NCBI RefSeq assembly: GCF_020026915.1
Contig: NZ_JAINUY010000009.1
Span: 124,001 to 188,000 of the forward strand
Origin: Flavobacterium potami
GTDB lineage: Bacteria; Bacteroidota; Bacteroidia; Flavobacteriales; Flavobacteriaceae
DNA length: 64,000 nt
Direction: 5' to 3'
Part shown: piece after piece, positions 28,706 to 36,498 of the stretch
Layout: the number at the start of each line of letters is the position of its first letter
How positions within the stretch are numbered: the first letter of the stretch is position 1
Position numbers and translations under genes: made by a program
Notes under the pieces: model-generated
Told to the model about the DNA's origin: nothing
Seen by the model: only the letters and a program-made list of their open reading frames with translations
Database searches by the model: none

Positions 28706-29497
28706 ATGAAAAAAGTTTTAAAATTAACTAGTTTGCTATTTATGATAGCATTAGTGTTTAATTCCTGTGAGAAGGAACAAAATGTCAACGAACCGGAAAG
28801 TTCTGTTAAAGACGAGCTTAAAATCGTTAACAATGATGCGTTTACAGCCAAGGTTGCATCAGAAAGTATGGCCGCTTTAGCTGCTGGTAGTGCGGGATCT
28901 AGAACAATCACACTGCAGACCAATACTTTGTCGTGTCCTGGCGGTCTTTGCACTTCTTACGGAGTTTGGTCGACTGGACTTTATACGGTTTGGTTTACTA
29001 TGAAATTTAATTCCGGATTTTATTGGAGTCGAGGCGGTAAATGCGGTTACGGAATCTTAATCGGAGATCAGAATACAGGTGGCGATCCTGGATGGGATGG
29101 TAATGGCGGTAGTGCCCGATTTATGTGGTATTGTCCAAATGGATCTAATACTGCTAAAGGAAGTGGCGCTTATCTTCAACCATATGTTTATTATAAAGAT
29201 CAACCAGGGCAATTTGGAAATGATTTTGGAAAAAAATATTATATCCAAGAAGGCGTGACGTATAATTGTCAAATATCGGTTAAATTAAATACGGGTTCAA
29301 ATACAGACGGTTATGTAAAATATTATGTAAATGGAACCGAAATCTTGAATCAGAAAATTCGTTGGGTAACTAATAATGCTAAACGAAATGTAAACGCTGT
29401 TAGTCTCCATACTTTCCGTGGTGGAAGCCAAAATTACTGGACAGCACCAGTAACAAGTTCTATCAATTATCCTAGCGCAACTTGGGATGCATTGTAA
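28706..29497 (+). CDS. Lipoprotein resembling polysaccharide lyase family 14
   Basis: The 263-residue protein has a lipoprotein signal ending FNSC (C21), a linker rich in Ser/Ala to about 70, then a single beta-jelly-roll-like domain. Features that recall PL14 lyases are SARFMWYCPNG, QPYVYYKDQPGQFGNDFG, the strand VKLNTGSNTDGYVKYYVNG and SLHTFRGGS near the end. PL14 members cleave alginate or related uronic-acid polymers by beta-elimination; surface anchoring would fit a first-cut enzyme. Four Cys residues in the domain (for example SCPGGLC) may pair. The gene has its own leader after the susD terminator, then its own terminator. Family placement is by motif memory only; a jelly-roll binding protein is the alternative. 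Confidence 0.6.
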   Translation: MKKVLKLTSLLFMIALVFNSCEKEQNVNEPESSVKDELKIVNNDAFTAKVASESMAALAAGSAGSRTITLQTNTLSCPGGLCTSYGVWSTGLYTVWFTMKFNSGFYWSRGGKCGYGILIGDQNTGGDPGWDGNGGSARFMWYCPNGSNTAKGSGAYLQPYVYYKDQPGQFGNDFGKKYYIQEGVTYNCQISVKLNTGSNTDGYVKYYVNGTEILNQKIRWVTNNAKRNVNAVSLHTFRGGSQNYWTAPVTSSINYPSATWDAL

Positions 29498-29522
29498 AAT
29501 TTAAAAAGATTTAAAAAACCTA

Positions 29523-29568
29523 AATCACCAATGTTGTTTAGCATAACATTGGTGATTTTTTTTTTTGA
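29523..29568 (+). terminator. Terminator after the lyase-like gene
   Basis: AATCACCAATGTT and AACATTGGTGATT form a perfect 13-bp stem with a 9-nt loop, followed by a T-run of more than ten. Confidence 0.92.
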
Positions 29569-29659
29569 TGTTATTATGTAAAGACTTTTTAAAATATAAA
29601 TAAGAATTATTTCGGTAATTCCCATTTTTTGATTCAAAATACGGACATCGCATGAAGGC

Positions 29660-30280
29660 TTATTTTAAAATAAACAAAAGTTCGCTGATCATCTTTGCTG
29701 TAGCGCCCCAAATTTTATGATGGTATATCTCATAATGAGGAACGATAACTTTCTCATCTCGAATCATCATTTCGCTGGATCCGATTATGTTTGGATCAGA
29801 AAGATCATGGAGTTTTGTTTCTAAAATTGTCTCCACTTCCTTTTTGTCTCCAATAAAATTCGGTTTATATGGAAGATATCCGATAACGGGTAAAACTTTA
29901 AAATTGCTTGGTCCAATAAAAAGTTCTGTCATTGTCCCTATAACATTTACATCCTCGATTTTTATTCCGATTTCTTCGTTTGTTTCGCGTAAAGCGGTCT
30001 GGATCAAACTTTCATCTGTTGGTTCGAATCTTCCTCCTGGAAATGCAATTTGAGCAGAATGAACTCCATCATAAGACGGACGTAAAATTAGAGGTAGATA
30101 AATTTCATTTTCAAAAGGATAAAAAAGAATAAAAACCGCACTTCTACGGGTTTGTTCATTGGGTTTAAAATTAAGACGTGTCTGAGACGAATTTTGCATT
30201 ATCTGATGTGCCTTTTCTCCTGGAAGAGGTTGATGTAATGCTACAGTAAGTTTTTCTATAAAAGAATGAAAAGATTTCAT
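29660..30280 (-). CDS. Nudix hydrolase, probable CoA pyrophosphatase
   Basis: The 206-residue protein has a complete Nudix box starting at G82-G83 (GGRFEPTDESLIQTALRE, then TNEEIGI). Just before it, LILRPSYDGVHSAQIAFPGG matches the extra signature of the NudL/CoA-pyrophosphatase branch. Such enzymes split CoA or related nucleotide diphosphates into 4'-phosphopantetheine and 3',5'-ADP using Mg. It is cytosolic and monocistronic. Confidence 0.85.
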   Translation of the reverse strand: MKSFHSFIEKLTVALHQPLPGEKAHQIMQNSSQTRLNFKPNEQTRRSAVFILFYPFENEIYLPLILRPSYDGVHSAQIAFPGGRFEPTDESLIQTALRETNEEIGIKIEDVNVIGTMTELFIGPSNFKVLPVIGYLPYKPNFIGDKKEVETILETKLHDLSDPNIIGSSEMMIRDEKVIVPHYEIYHHKIWGATAKMISELLFILK

Positions 30281-30316
30281 TTTGACGAGATTTACGTTAA
30301 TACAATTCTTTGAAAT

Positions 30317-30358
30317 TAAAAAAAAGCTGAACCTTCAAAATCAAAGATTCAGCTTTTT
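30317..30358 (-). terminator. Terminator of the DsbA-like gene
   Basis: AAAAAGCTGAA (30321-30331) pairs with TTCAGCTTTTT (30348-30358). It lies just past the stop codon at 30365 and is followed by T-rich sequence on the minus strand; it is also symmetric enough to work on the plus strand. Confidence 0.85.
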
Positions 30359-30364
30359 CCCATT

Positions 30365-31036
30365 TTAGCATCCACAAGAAGTATCGTTACAAGATTGTCC
30401 TGCTTTTACTTCTGAAACTTTTGCGGTTTCCAACCAATCTTCAATCGCTGGTTTTAAAGTATCATAACTTTGAAATCCATGCGAAATCAATTTTACGTTT
30501 CCGTTTTCTAAAGTAAGAAGCGTTGGAAATCCTCTAACACCCAATTGTTTACTAAATTGAAATCCTTGTTGTGTTTTAAGTTTACTTTCGTCTGAATTGA
30601 AATTTTCTAAAAAAACAATCTTATCAATTCCAATTTCTTTAGCCAATTCACCTAGTACATTTTCGTCTGTAATGTCTTTTCCTTCAGAATAAAATGACTT
30701 TTGCATCAAATTCAAAAACTCATAATCTTTTTTAGCCGCTAATTTTTGAACCACAATTAAAGCACGGCTTGCGGGTTCTGTATCGTAAGTAAAAGTATCG
30801 CTTACAAATTTCATAGCATGATCAAAATACTGACCACTTCTTTCGTTTACATTCCTCCAGTGGTATTCTAAGAAATCTCTATATTCGGGATCAACAACCT
30901 GCTTACTTCCCGGTGAGAATCCTCCAGAAACAATTTCCAAATCAATATCAGGATAATTTTCTTTTAACTTTTTGATTACCGGACTAAAACCAAAACACCA
31001 TGAGCACATAGCGTCTGTGAAATAAAACATTTTCAT
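30365..31036 (-). CDS. DsbA-family (FrnE-like) thiol-disulphide protein
   Basis: The start is ATG 31034-31036, giving 223 residues. The thioredoxin-like DsbA fold begins at once: MKMFYFTDAMCSWC with the active pair C11 and C14, and the cis-Pro loop VRGFPTLL near 185. There is no signal peptide, so it is cytosolic, like FrnE and the related dithiol isomerases. An unusual Cys-rich tail (CNDTSCGC) may bind metal or act as a second redox site. It has its own promoter (TTG-N18-TAATTTTG, 31109-31137). It neighbours other redox genes and may act in oxidative or electrophile stress (inference). Confidence 0.82.
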   Translation of the reverse strand: MKMFYFTDAMCSWCFGFSPVIKKLKENYPDIDLEIVSGGFSPGSKQVVDPEYRDFLEYHWRNVNERSGQYFDHAMKFVSDTFTYDTEPASRALIVVQKLAAKKDYEFLNLMQKSFYSEGKDITDENVLGELAKEIGIDKIVFLENFNSDESKLKTQQGFQFSKQLGVRGFPTLLTLENGNVKLISHGFQSYDTLKPAIEDWLETAKVSEVKAGQSCNDTSCGC

Positions 31037-31108
31037 AATTCTAAAATTTAAAGTTTTGTAAATTCTGTCTGAGAATGTCAATTGAACGACAATCCTCTTT
31101 TAACAAAA

Positions 31109-31137
31109 CAAAATTAGCTTCGGTTTGAAAGAAACAA
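31109..31137 (-). promoter_or_regulatory. Consensus Bacteroidota promoter of the DsbA-like gene
   Basis: On the minus strand TTG (31135-31137) is followed after 18 bases by TAATTTTG (31109-31116), a full match to the flavobacterial TTG-N17-23-TAnnTTTG promoter. The ATG is about 70 bases further on. Confidence 0.75.
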
Positions 31138-31188
31138 TTTCATTAAAAGTTCAAAAAATATTCTGTAAAGTTTAGAATTAGTAAAGTC

Positions 31189-32070
31189 TTAAAGCTTCTG
31201 TTGAAGTTGTTTCGGCGTATTTCTATATTTCTGTTTGAAAGAAGCAATAAAATGTGCAGGAGTTTCAAAACCAACCTCATAAGCTATTTCTGTAACATTC
31301 ATTTCAGATCTTAGTAAATTATAGGCCTCTTCCAGTCTTCGTTCCATAATCCATTTTCCGGGATTCATTTTAAAGGTTTGGCTAAACTTACGTTTAAAGG
31401 TTGACAAACTGCAATTGGCAAGAAATGCATACTGTTCTAAAGAAATATTTTCCTTGTAATGGCTTTGCATTAATTGCACCAAATCTGGATTTAAGTGTGT
31501 ATCTAAACTTCGTAATTGCGCTTCAAAATGGTGTCCTTCTGGTGCAGAAATTAAAATCTGAAACAATTCACGAATTTTCAAAGGCAAAATAGCATCTAAA
31601 CGTTTCGGATCTGTAGTCAATGTCAAACAGGTTTTAAGCTGAGTTATTAAAGCACACATCAATTCATCTGCATGAAGAAGTGCCATATCGCTGCTACACG
31701 GAGAAAAATTTGCAGAAAGGGCTTCATTTATATTTCCCAATACACTATCCACTTGCGAATGAAGCCATTTATCTGAGAAAAAAATAATAATCGATTCGTA
31801 GCCTTTTTCGGGATCATCGACTTTATCTGTTACCAAATAAGAACCTCTTTTCATAAAATACCCCGAACCTGCAGGAACAATAATCTTGCTGCCGTGATCC
31901 AGAATTTCTTTTGTTCCTTCTAAAACGACACTTACAAGGTTCATATGGACACACATATTGGCTCGTTTTATTTCTTCTTTCTGTTTGTAATGAAACAGAT
32001 AAATGTCTTCATTCCAAGATAAAACATCTGGGCTTTCTTTTATAATAACATTGCAATTAAGATCTTTCAT
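31189..32070 (-). CDS. AraC-family regulator controlling the old yellow enzyme/dsrE-like regulon
   Basis: The 293-residue protein has an N-terminal cupin-like sensing domain (about 20-120; ILDHGSKIIVPAGSGYFMKRG), as in ExsA-type regulators, and a C-terminal pair of HTH motifs (about 195-290; LEQYAFLANCSLSTFKRKFSQTF and VTEIAYEVGFETPAHFIASFKQKY). It should bind DNA in two adjacent major grooves as direct repeats. Such a repeat (ATGGA twice, 21 bp apart) lies upstream of this gene and occurs twice more between the old yellow enzyme and dsrE-like genes. Autoregulation and activation of those genes are inferred from that pattern. Confidence 0.9.
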   Translation of the reverse strand: MKDLNCNVIIKESPDVLSWNEDIYLFHYKQKEEIKRANMCVHMNLVSVVLEGTKEILDHGSKIIVPAGSGYFMKRGSYLVTDKVDDPEKGYESIIIFFSDKWLHSQVDSVLGNINEALSANFSPCSSDMALLHADELMCALITQLKTCLTLTTDPKRLDAILPLKIRELFQILISAPEGHHFEAQLRSLDTHLNPDLVQLMQSHYKENISLEQYAFLANCSLSTFKRKFSQTFKMNPGKWIMERRLEEAYNLLRSEMNVTEIAYEVGFETPAHFIASFKQKYRNTPKQLQQKL

Positions 32071-32095
32071 ATCGTCTTATTTAGAAAACAACCTA

Positions 32096-32151
32096 CAAAT
32101 CTACCTTCATAGAAATGAACGAGGAATGGATAAATTTTACTTTATGATGGA
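32096..32151 (-). promoter_or_regulatory. AraC operator site 1 and promoter of the araC-type gene
   Basis: ATGGA occurs at 32126-32130 and 32147-32151, a 21-bp-spaced direct repeat as used by AraC-family proteins. The bases between read TAAATTTTACTTTATG. On the coding strand the site is followed after exactly 22 bases by TAGATTTG (32096-32103), a perfect -7 box. Confidence 0.82.
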
Positions 32152-32172
32152 TAATTATAATTATTAAAAAAT

Positions 32173-32195
32173 AAACCGCTCAATAGACGGTTTAC
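32173..32195 (-). terminator. Terminator of the old yellow enzyme gene
   Basis: TAAACCG pairs with CGGTTTA around a 9-nt loop, with T-rich sequence following on both strands; it lies 22 bases past the stop codon at 32218. Confidence 0.7.
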
Positions 32196-32217
32196 TTTTT
32201 TAGATGCTGAAAGTCTT

Positions 32218-33306
32218 TTACAAAGAACCAGCCTTTACAAAAGTCTGCCAACCACGCATGGTTTCAATAAAACGTTCGCTTAATCCGCCTTGTCTTAAAT
32301 AATCTGCCATTACAGGCAGTTGCGGACTATCATACATTGGGTTTGCTTTTACCTGAAGAGGAAAATCTCTTTGTAAAATTGCAGCACGTGCAATCAGTAC
32401 AAAATCACAACCTTCATCTAAAAGTTCTCCTGCACGCTGTGCACTCATAATTTTTCCAGCTGCCCCCAAACGTACTCCTTTACGAGGAAGTTCAGTAAAA
32501 ACGCTTAGCATTGTTTTTCCTTTAAAAGTTCCGTCGCGAACAATTTGAGCCGAATCCCATAAGGCTAAGTCCAAATAATCTATTAATTCTCGATCAAAAA
32601 TATCGGCGGTAACTTCTCGCAGTTCTTCCAAAAGTAATCCGTAACGTTCAATAGACAAACGCCAACCAATCTGGAAATTAGGTCCGCAAGCTTTACGGAT
32701 TCCTTCAATAACTTCAATCGTAAATCTTGCACGGTTCTCTAAGCTTCCGCCGTATTTATCGGTACGATCATTTAAGTTTGGCGACATAAATTCAGAAAGA
32801 ATCCAACCGAAAGCACCGTGAACAGAAATTCCATCAAAACCCGCCAATTGAGCCCTTTTTGCAGCGGAGATAAAACTATCACGAATTCGCTCTACTTCTT
32901 CGGTTGTAATGGCTTTAATTCCTTCAATAGTTTTACCAGAGGCAGGAGCTATTATTCCTCCAATAGAAGGTTTAGCTCGATGTCCAGCATGATGCAATTG
33001 CACTGCCGACAAAGCACCTCCATCTCGAATTGCCGATGCTATTTTGGTCAATCCCGGTAAATGATCATCACTATGAATTCCTAACTGACGTTCAAATGCG
33101 ATACCTCCCGCTTCTACCGTAGAAGCACTAGTTTGAATTAATCCGTAACCACCTTGCGCAAGTTGTTCCATCCAATATTGATCGTATTCAGATGCGGTAC
33201 CATCAAATTCACTTTGCTGACTGGTTAAAGGTGCCAACATAAAACGGTTTCTCATTGCCGGGCCGTGCAGCAATGTTAGAGGTTTAAATAAATCAGAAAC
33301 AGACAT
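32218..33306 (-). CDS. NADH:flavin oxidoreductase of the old yellow enzyme family
   Basis: The start is ATG 33304-33306, giving 362 residues that begin MSVSDLFKPLTLLHGPAMRNRFMLAPLTS, a standard old yellow enzyme (OYE) N-terminus. The FMN barrel shows QLHHAGHRAKP, GFDGISVHGAFGWILSEFMSP.N.RTDKYGGSLENRARF and a GCDFVLIARAAI phosphate-binding end. OYEs use FMN and NAD(P)H to reduce activated C=C bonds in enals, enones and quinones. The usual HGAHGYL motif reads HGAFGWI here, so one active-site His is replaced by Phe. The gene is divergent from the dsrE-like gene. Operator site 2 sits 72 bases upstream. Confidence 0.92.
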   Translation of the reverse strand: MSVSDLFKPLTLLHGPAMRNRFMLAPLTSQQSEFDGTASEYDQYWMEQLAQGGYGLIQTSASTVEAGGIAFERQLGIHSDDHLPGLTKIASAIRDGGALSAVQLHHAGHRAKPSIGGIIAPASGKTIEGIKAITTEEVERIRDSFISAAKRAQLAGFDGISVHGAFGWILSEFMSPNLNDRTDKYGGSLENRARFTIEVIEGIRKACGPNFQIGWRLSIERYGLLLEELREVTADIFDRELIDYLDLALWDSAQIVRDGTFKGKTMLSVFTELPRKGVRLGAAGKIMSAQRAGELLDEGCDFVLIARAAILQRDFPLQVKANPMYDSPQLPVMADYLRQGGLSERFIETMRGWQTFVKAGSL

Positions 33307-33348
33307 ATCTTTTATTTTTAAAGTTTTACTTCTTTGAATTGTTCGATG

Positions 33349-33404
33349 CAAAGTTGTGGAGATAATCATTCGTGAAAAATGGATGATTTTTACTTTATAA
33401 TGGA
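33349..33404 (-). promoter_or_regulatory. AraC operator site 2 and OYE promoter
   Basis: ATGGA at 33379-33383 and 33400-33404 forms the same 21-bp direct repeat as site 1, with a near-identical centre (TGATTTTTACTTTATA). On the coding strand CAACTTTG (33349-33356), one base off the -7 consensus, follows after 22 bases. Confidence 0.82.
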
Positions 33405-33461
33405 CGTTTTGAATTTGATCTTTCTAAGACTTATGAGGAGAAATTGGAGAATAAAAAATTC

Positions 33462-33517
33462 TCCATCATAAAGTAAATTTCCTCCATTCTTTGGCAGGCA
33501 TTGTCGCAGGATCTTTG
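33462..33517 (+). promoter_or_regulatory. AraC operator site 3 and promoter of the dsrE-like gene
   Basis: The site is inverted relative to site 2, so it faces the plus-strand gene: TCCAT at 33462-33466 and 33483-33487, with CATAAAGTAAATTTCC between. GATCTTTG (33510-33517), one base off the -7 consensus, follows after exactly 22 bases. A TTG at 33491-33493 lies 16 bases before it. Confidence 0.82.
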
Positions 33518-33542
33518 CCTTGTTAATAAAAACAATTTCAAA

Positions 33543-33908
33543 ATGAAAAAAACAGCTATTATTATTCTTTCTGATCCAAAGGGAGGTTCAGAAGAAGCTT
33601 TAGGACGTGTATTCAATGCTTTAGCATCAGCTTATGAATTTAAACACGAAGGTGAAGATGTAAAAATTATTTTTCAAGGTACAGGTATAAGATGGCCAGA
33701 ACAACTTGAAAAACCTGAACATCCGGTTCATGGTCTTTATAATGAAGTAAAAGATCATGTACACGGTCTTTCTAAAGGTTGTGTTGCAGTATTTGGTACC
33801 GAAATATCTGGTTATGATTTATTAAATGATAATGAAGTTCCAGGAACTCCAGGATTACCAAGTTTTGTTAATCTAAGAAAAGAAGGTTACGAAATTTTGA
33901 TTTTCTAA
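33543..33908 (+). CDS. DsrE-like small protein co-regulated with OYE
   Basis: The 121-residue protein begins MKKTAIIILSDPKGGSEEALGRVFNALASA, a DsrE/DsrF-like Rossmann start, and contains KIIFQGTGIRWPEQL and GCVAVFGTEISGYDLL. The family includes sulphur-transfer subunits, but many members, like this one, are stand-alone and uncharacterised. Only one Cys is present (in KGCVAVFG), the position expected for a sulphur-carrying Cys. It has no signal peptide. It shares a divergent control region with the OYE gene and ends at its own terminator. Confidence 0.78.
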   Translation: MKKTAIIILSDPKGGSEEALGRVFNALASAYEFKHEGEDVKIIFQGTGIRWPEQLEKPEHPVHGLYNEVKDHVHGLSKGCVAVFGTEISGYDLLNDNEVPGTPGLPSFVNLRKEGYEILIF

Positions 33909-33919
33909 TCCAACTCACT

Positions 33920-33953
33920 AACTGCCTTCTTATTTATGGGAAGGCAGTTTTTA
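33920..33953 (+). terminator. Terminator of the dsrE-like gene
   Basis: AACTGCCTTC and GAAGGCAGTT form a perfect 10-bp stem around a 10-nt loop, followed by T-rich sequence, 12 bases past the stop codon. Confidence 0.9.
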
Positions 33954-34051
33954 ATTCAAAGATCACAACAATCTCAAGTAACTAAAATGCTGTTTTTTTG
34001 CTTAATTTAGCATTCGTCGGCTATTTATTATCAAATTTTAAGTTTTAAATT

Positions 34052-34519
34052 ATGCAAGAGGACTTTCAACACTATATGAACCAATGTCTGGTTTTGGCAA
34101 AAAAGGCTTTAGAAGAAGGTAATCCGCCAGTGGGTGCCATAATTGTACTGGAAGGAAAAGTAATTGGAACTGGCATTGAATCAGGAAAATCGACCGGTGA
34201 TATTACCAATCACGCTGAAATAATGGCGGTTCGAGATGCCTTGAAAAATGGATATTCGGCACAACTTCATTTGGCACAGATGTTTACGACACACGAACCC
34301 TGCATTATGTGTTCTTATATGATTCGTCATCACAAAATAGCTGAAATCATTTACGGTACTGCTGTTCCTTATGTTGGTGGTTTTACTTCAAAATATAATG
34401 TTCTGACTGCAGAAGATGTTCCTAAATGGGGAGATAAACCAAAAGTTACTGGTGATGTTTGTGTTGAGGAATGTAACCATCTCAATACGCAATTTTTAGA
34501 ATTACTAAACAAACTTTAA
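34052..34519 (+). CDS. Zinc-dependent nucleoside/base deaminase
   Basis: The 155-residue protein has the cytidine/deoxycytidylate deaminase zinc site: H54 and the catalytic E56 in NHAEIMAVRDAL, then C84 and C87 in HEPCIMCSYMIRHH. Overall it resembles guanine- or tRNA-adenosine-deaminase-like members, but the substrate cannot be read. The following AraC-family gene starts two bases after its stop codon, so the two are probably cotranscribed. Confidence 0.88.
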   Translation: MQEDFQHYMNQCLVLAKKALEEGNPPVGAIIVLEGKVIGTGIESGKSTGDITNHAEIMAVRDALKNGYSAQLHLAQMFTTHEPCIMCSYMIRHHKIAEIIYGTAVPYVGGFTSKYNVLTAEDVPKWGDKPKVTGDVCVEECNHLNTQFLELLNKL

Positions 34520-34521
34520 TC

Positions 34522-35406
34522 ATGTTATCTCAATCTGTATATACACTTGTTAACCAACAAAATGGAAATTTATCATTCAAAGTATTTGAGTTTGATAACA
34601 GTAGTTATTTTGATCATATTCAGCGCAATAATTATTTTACCTTAATTATTATTACTTCGGGAGAAGGCATTGCCAAAGTGGATCTCTGTGAATATGAATT
34701 TAAAGAAAATACGATGTTTGCTTTCTATCCGTATCAGCCTTTTATGCTGGCCTCGGAAGGGGCTTTAATGGGAATTTCTATTCAATTTCATCATGATTTT
34801 TTCTGTATTTATAGACATCATAAAGAAATAGCTTCTAACGGTATTCTTTTCAACAATATATACGAACAGCCTTTTATTTGGCTTGATGAAAGCAATAAAA
34901 AGACACTGCTCAACATTGTCGGAGAGATTGTGAATGAGTTAAAAATGGAAGCGCTGAGAAAAGATGAAGTTCTTGTTTCTTATTTGAAAATATTCTTAGT
35001 TCTTGCTACCAGAATAAAACTCGAACAGCAATCTATTTCAAATACTAATAATACTGATAAACAATTACTAATAGTTCAGCAATTAAGAAATGCTATTGAA
35101 GACAATTTCAGAACGAAACATTCTGCCAGTGAATATGCCGACATGCTTCATGTAACACCAGTTGTTTTGGCTCGTGCCGCAAAAAATCATTTTAATATGA
35201 CACTTTCTGATCTGATAACGGAAAGAATTATTGTGGAAGCCAAAAGAGAATTGTACTTAACTGAAAAAACAGTCAAAGAAATTGCCTACGAACTTGGGTA
35301 CGATGATGAATATTATTTCAGTAGAGTATTTAAAGGAAAAACCGATATATCTCCACAATTTTATAGAGATTCGATAGGTTTTAATAGAGGTGCATTATCA
35401 TCGTGA
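34522..35406 (+). CDS. AraC-family regulator linked to the deaminase
   Basis: The 294-residue protein has a cupin-like N-half (about 1-130; FTLIIITSGEGIAKVDLCEYEFKEN) and an AraC HTH pair at the C-end (about 195-285; SEYADMLHVTPVVLARAAKNHFN and VKEIAYELGYDDEYYFSRVFKGKT). It differs clearly from the AraC protein at 31189-32070. The ATG lies two bases after the deaminase stop codon, which implies translational coupling. No 21-bp repeat like that of the other regulon was seen nearby. Confidence 0.88.
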   Translation: MLSQSVYTLVNQQNGNLSFKVFEFDNSSYFDHIQRNNYFTLIIITSGEGIAKVDLCEYEFKENTMFAFYPYQPFMLASEGALMGISIQFHHDFFCIYRHHKEIASNGILFNNIYEQPFIWLDESNKKTLLNIVGEIVNELKMEALRKDEVLVSYLKIFLVLATRIKLEQQSISNTNNTDKQLLIVQQLRNAIEDNFRTKHSASEYADMLHVTPVVLARAAKNHFNMTLSDLITERIIVEAKRELYLTEKTVKEIAYELGYDDEYYFSRVFKGKTDISPQFYRDSIGFNRGALSS

Positions 35407-35456
35407 TCATTTATTTTTTTGAAACTGATAGATTCTAAGTTTAGAATTTAGACTAA

Positions 35457-35497
35457 AAAAAAGATCAAGCATTCTTAAACGTCTGATCTTTTTTTAT
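35457..35497. terminator. Bidirectional terminator
   Basis: AAAAAAGATCA (35457-35467) pairs with TGATCTTTTTT (35484-35494) between the plus-strand AraC gene and the minus-strand PRC-barrel gene; both sides have T-runs. Confidence 0.85.
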
Positions 35498-35518
35498 TTT
35501 TTATAAAATGATAAAGGA

Positions 35519-36025
35519 TTAATGGCCGTCAAATTCCCTCCTATTGTAAAAAGCTTCATCATCATTTTCAAAGCGAGATTCGTCATTCGGATAATAAGAT
35601 CTCATAACTGCTTTTTCATAATTCCTGTCAAAATTCTGCTGTGTATTGTATCGACCTGTTTTTCTAAAAGTATCATATCCTATACTGTTAGCCATGACAA
35701 TTTTAGTATCCTTATTAATGCTAACTGATCCAATTGGTATTATCAGATGACTGTCTCCATCTCGGTACATAAATTCTCTTCCATTTTCATTTGCTATCGT
35801 ATCGTGAATCTCATTTTTACTGTCGTCTATAAGTGCTTTATCTACATTGACATCCAGATAAACAACACGTTGCATGTCTTTGTTTACCCACAGATTATCA
35901 ATTTTCCCAATCGTGCGGTTGTCAGCGTCTACTATTTTCCATCCTCTTACATCAGAATAGTTGGAAGCTACTTTATAATCAGAAAGCTCATCTAGTCTGT
36001 ATAAATTTCTATCTTTATTTTCCAT
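35519..36025 (-). CDS. PRC-barrel domain protein
   Basis: The 168-residue protein has an N-terminal PRC-barrel (about 10-115): VASNYSDVRGWKIVDADNRTIGKIDNLWVNKDMQRVVYLDV and later LIIPIGSVSINKDTKIVMANSI. The tail is charged and rich in Asn, Arg and Asp. No signal peptide is present. PRC-barrels are small interaction modules found in RimM and in photosystem assembly, and in many stress-associated bacterial proteins. The gene probably forms an operon with the small membrane protein 51 bases upstream. Confidence 0.85.
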   Translation of the reverse strand: MENKDRNLYRLDELSDYKVASNYSDVRGWKIVDADNRTIGKIDNLWVNKDMQRVVYLDVNVDKALIDDSKNEIHDTIANENGREFMYRDGDSHLIIPIGSVSINKDTKIVMANSIGYDTFRKTGRYNTQQNFDRNYEKAVMRSYYPNDESRFENDDEAFYNRREFDGH

Positions 36026-36076
36026 GTTTTTTCTATTTAAATAATTGTACTTTTTCTTAAGCCACCCTTATAAGAA

Positions 36077-36244
36077 TTAATTTGCTGTACTATCTACAGG
36101 TGTAACATTTTCGACCTCAATAGTGCTTTGGGTCTGTGTCTCATCATCTCTCAAAAAGAAATAGTATACAAACGCTGCAACTAATAATAATGCAACAATC
36201 CATGGCCAAATAGGCTTCTTTTTCTCAATTTTAATTTCTGCCAT
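36077..36244 (-). CDS. Small single-pass membrane protein (55 residues)
   Basis: From ATG 36242-36244 the frame reads a basic head (MAEIKIEKKKPIWPW), one membrane helix (IVALLLVAAFVYYFF, about 16-30), then an acidic Thr/Ser-rich tail ending VDSTAN. Codon use fits the neighbours. The stop codon is 51 bases before the PRC-barrel gene on the same strand. Function is unknown; the Lys-rich head predicts an N-in, C-out orientation. Confidence 0.75.
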   Translation of the reverse strand: MAEIKIEKKKPIWPWIVALLLVAAFVYYFFLRDDETQTQSTIEVENVTPVDSTAN

Positions 36245-36414
36245 AACTTTATTTATTAATATGAGTATTTTAATTTCTATTAAAGGTACAAACGAGATTT
36301 TGTCGTAAAGTATTTAATTTCAGGCTTATGTTATACAATTCCCAGTTTACTAAAAAATCAGATTTCAAAATTTTCAGATTATAGAAGTGACCATTTAACA
36401 TATGGAAAACAAAT

Positions 36415-36443
36415 AAAAAAGGATCGGAATTTATTCCCGATCC
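36415..36443 (-). terminator. Terminator of the thioredoxin-like gene
   Basis: GGATCGG (36421-36427) pairs with CCGATCC (36437-36443). The minus strand continues into a T-run (plus-strand A6 at 36415-36420). Confidence 0.8.
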
Positions 36444-36498
36444 TTAAACTGTATTACAAACAATTTTTATTTTTTAAAAAATCAATTTTCACTATTTT

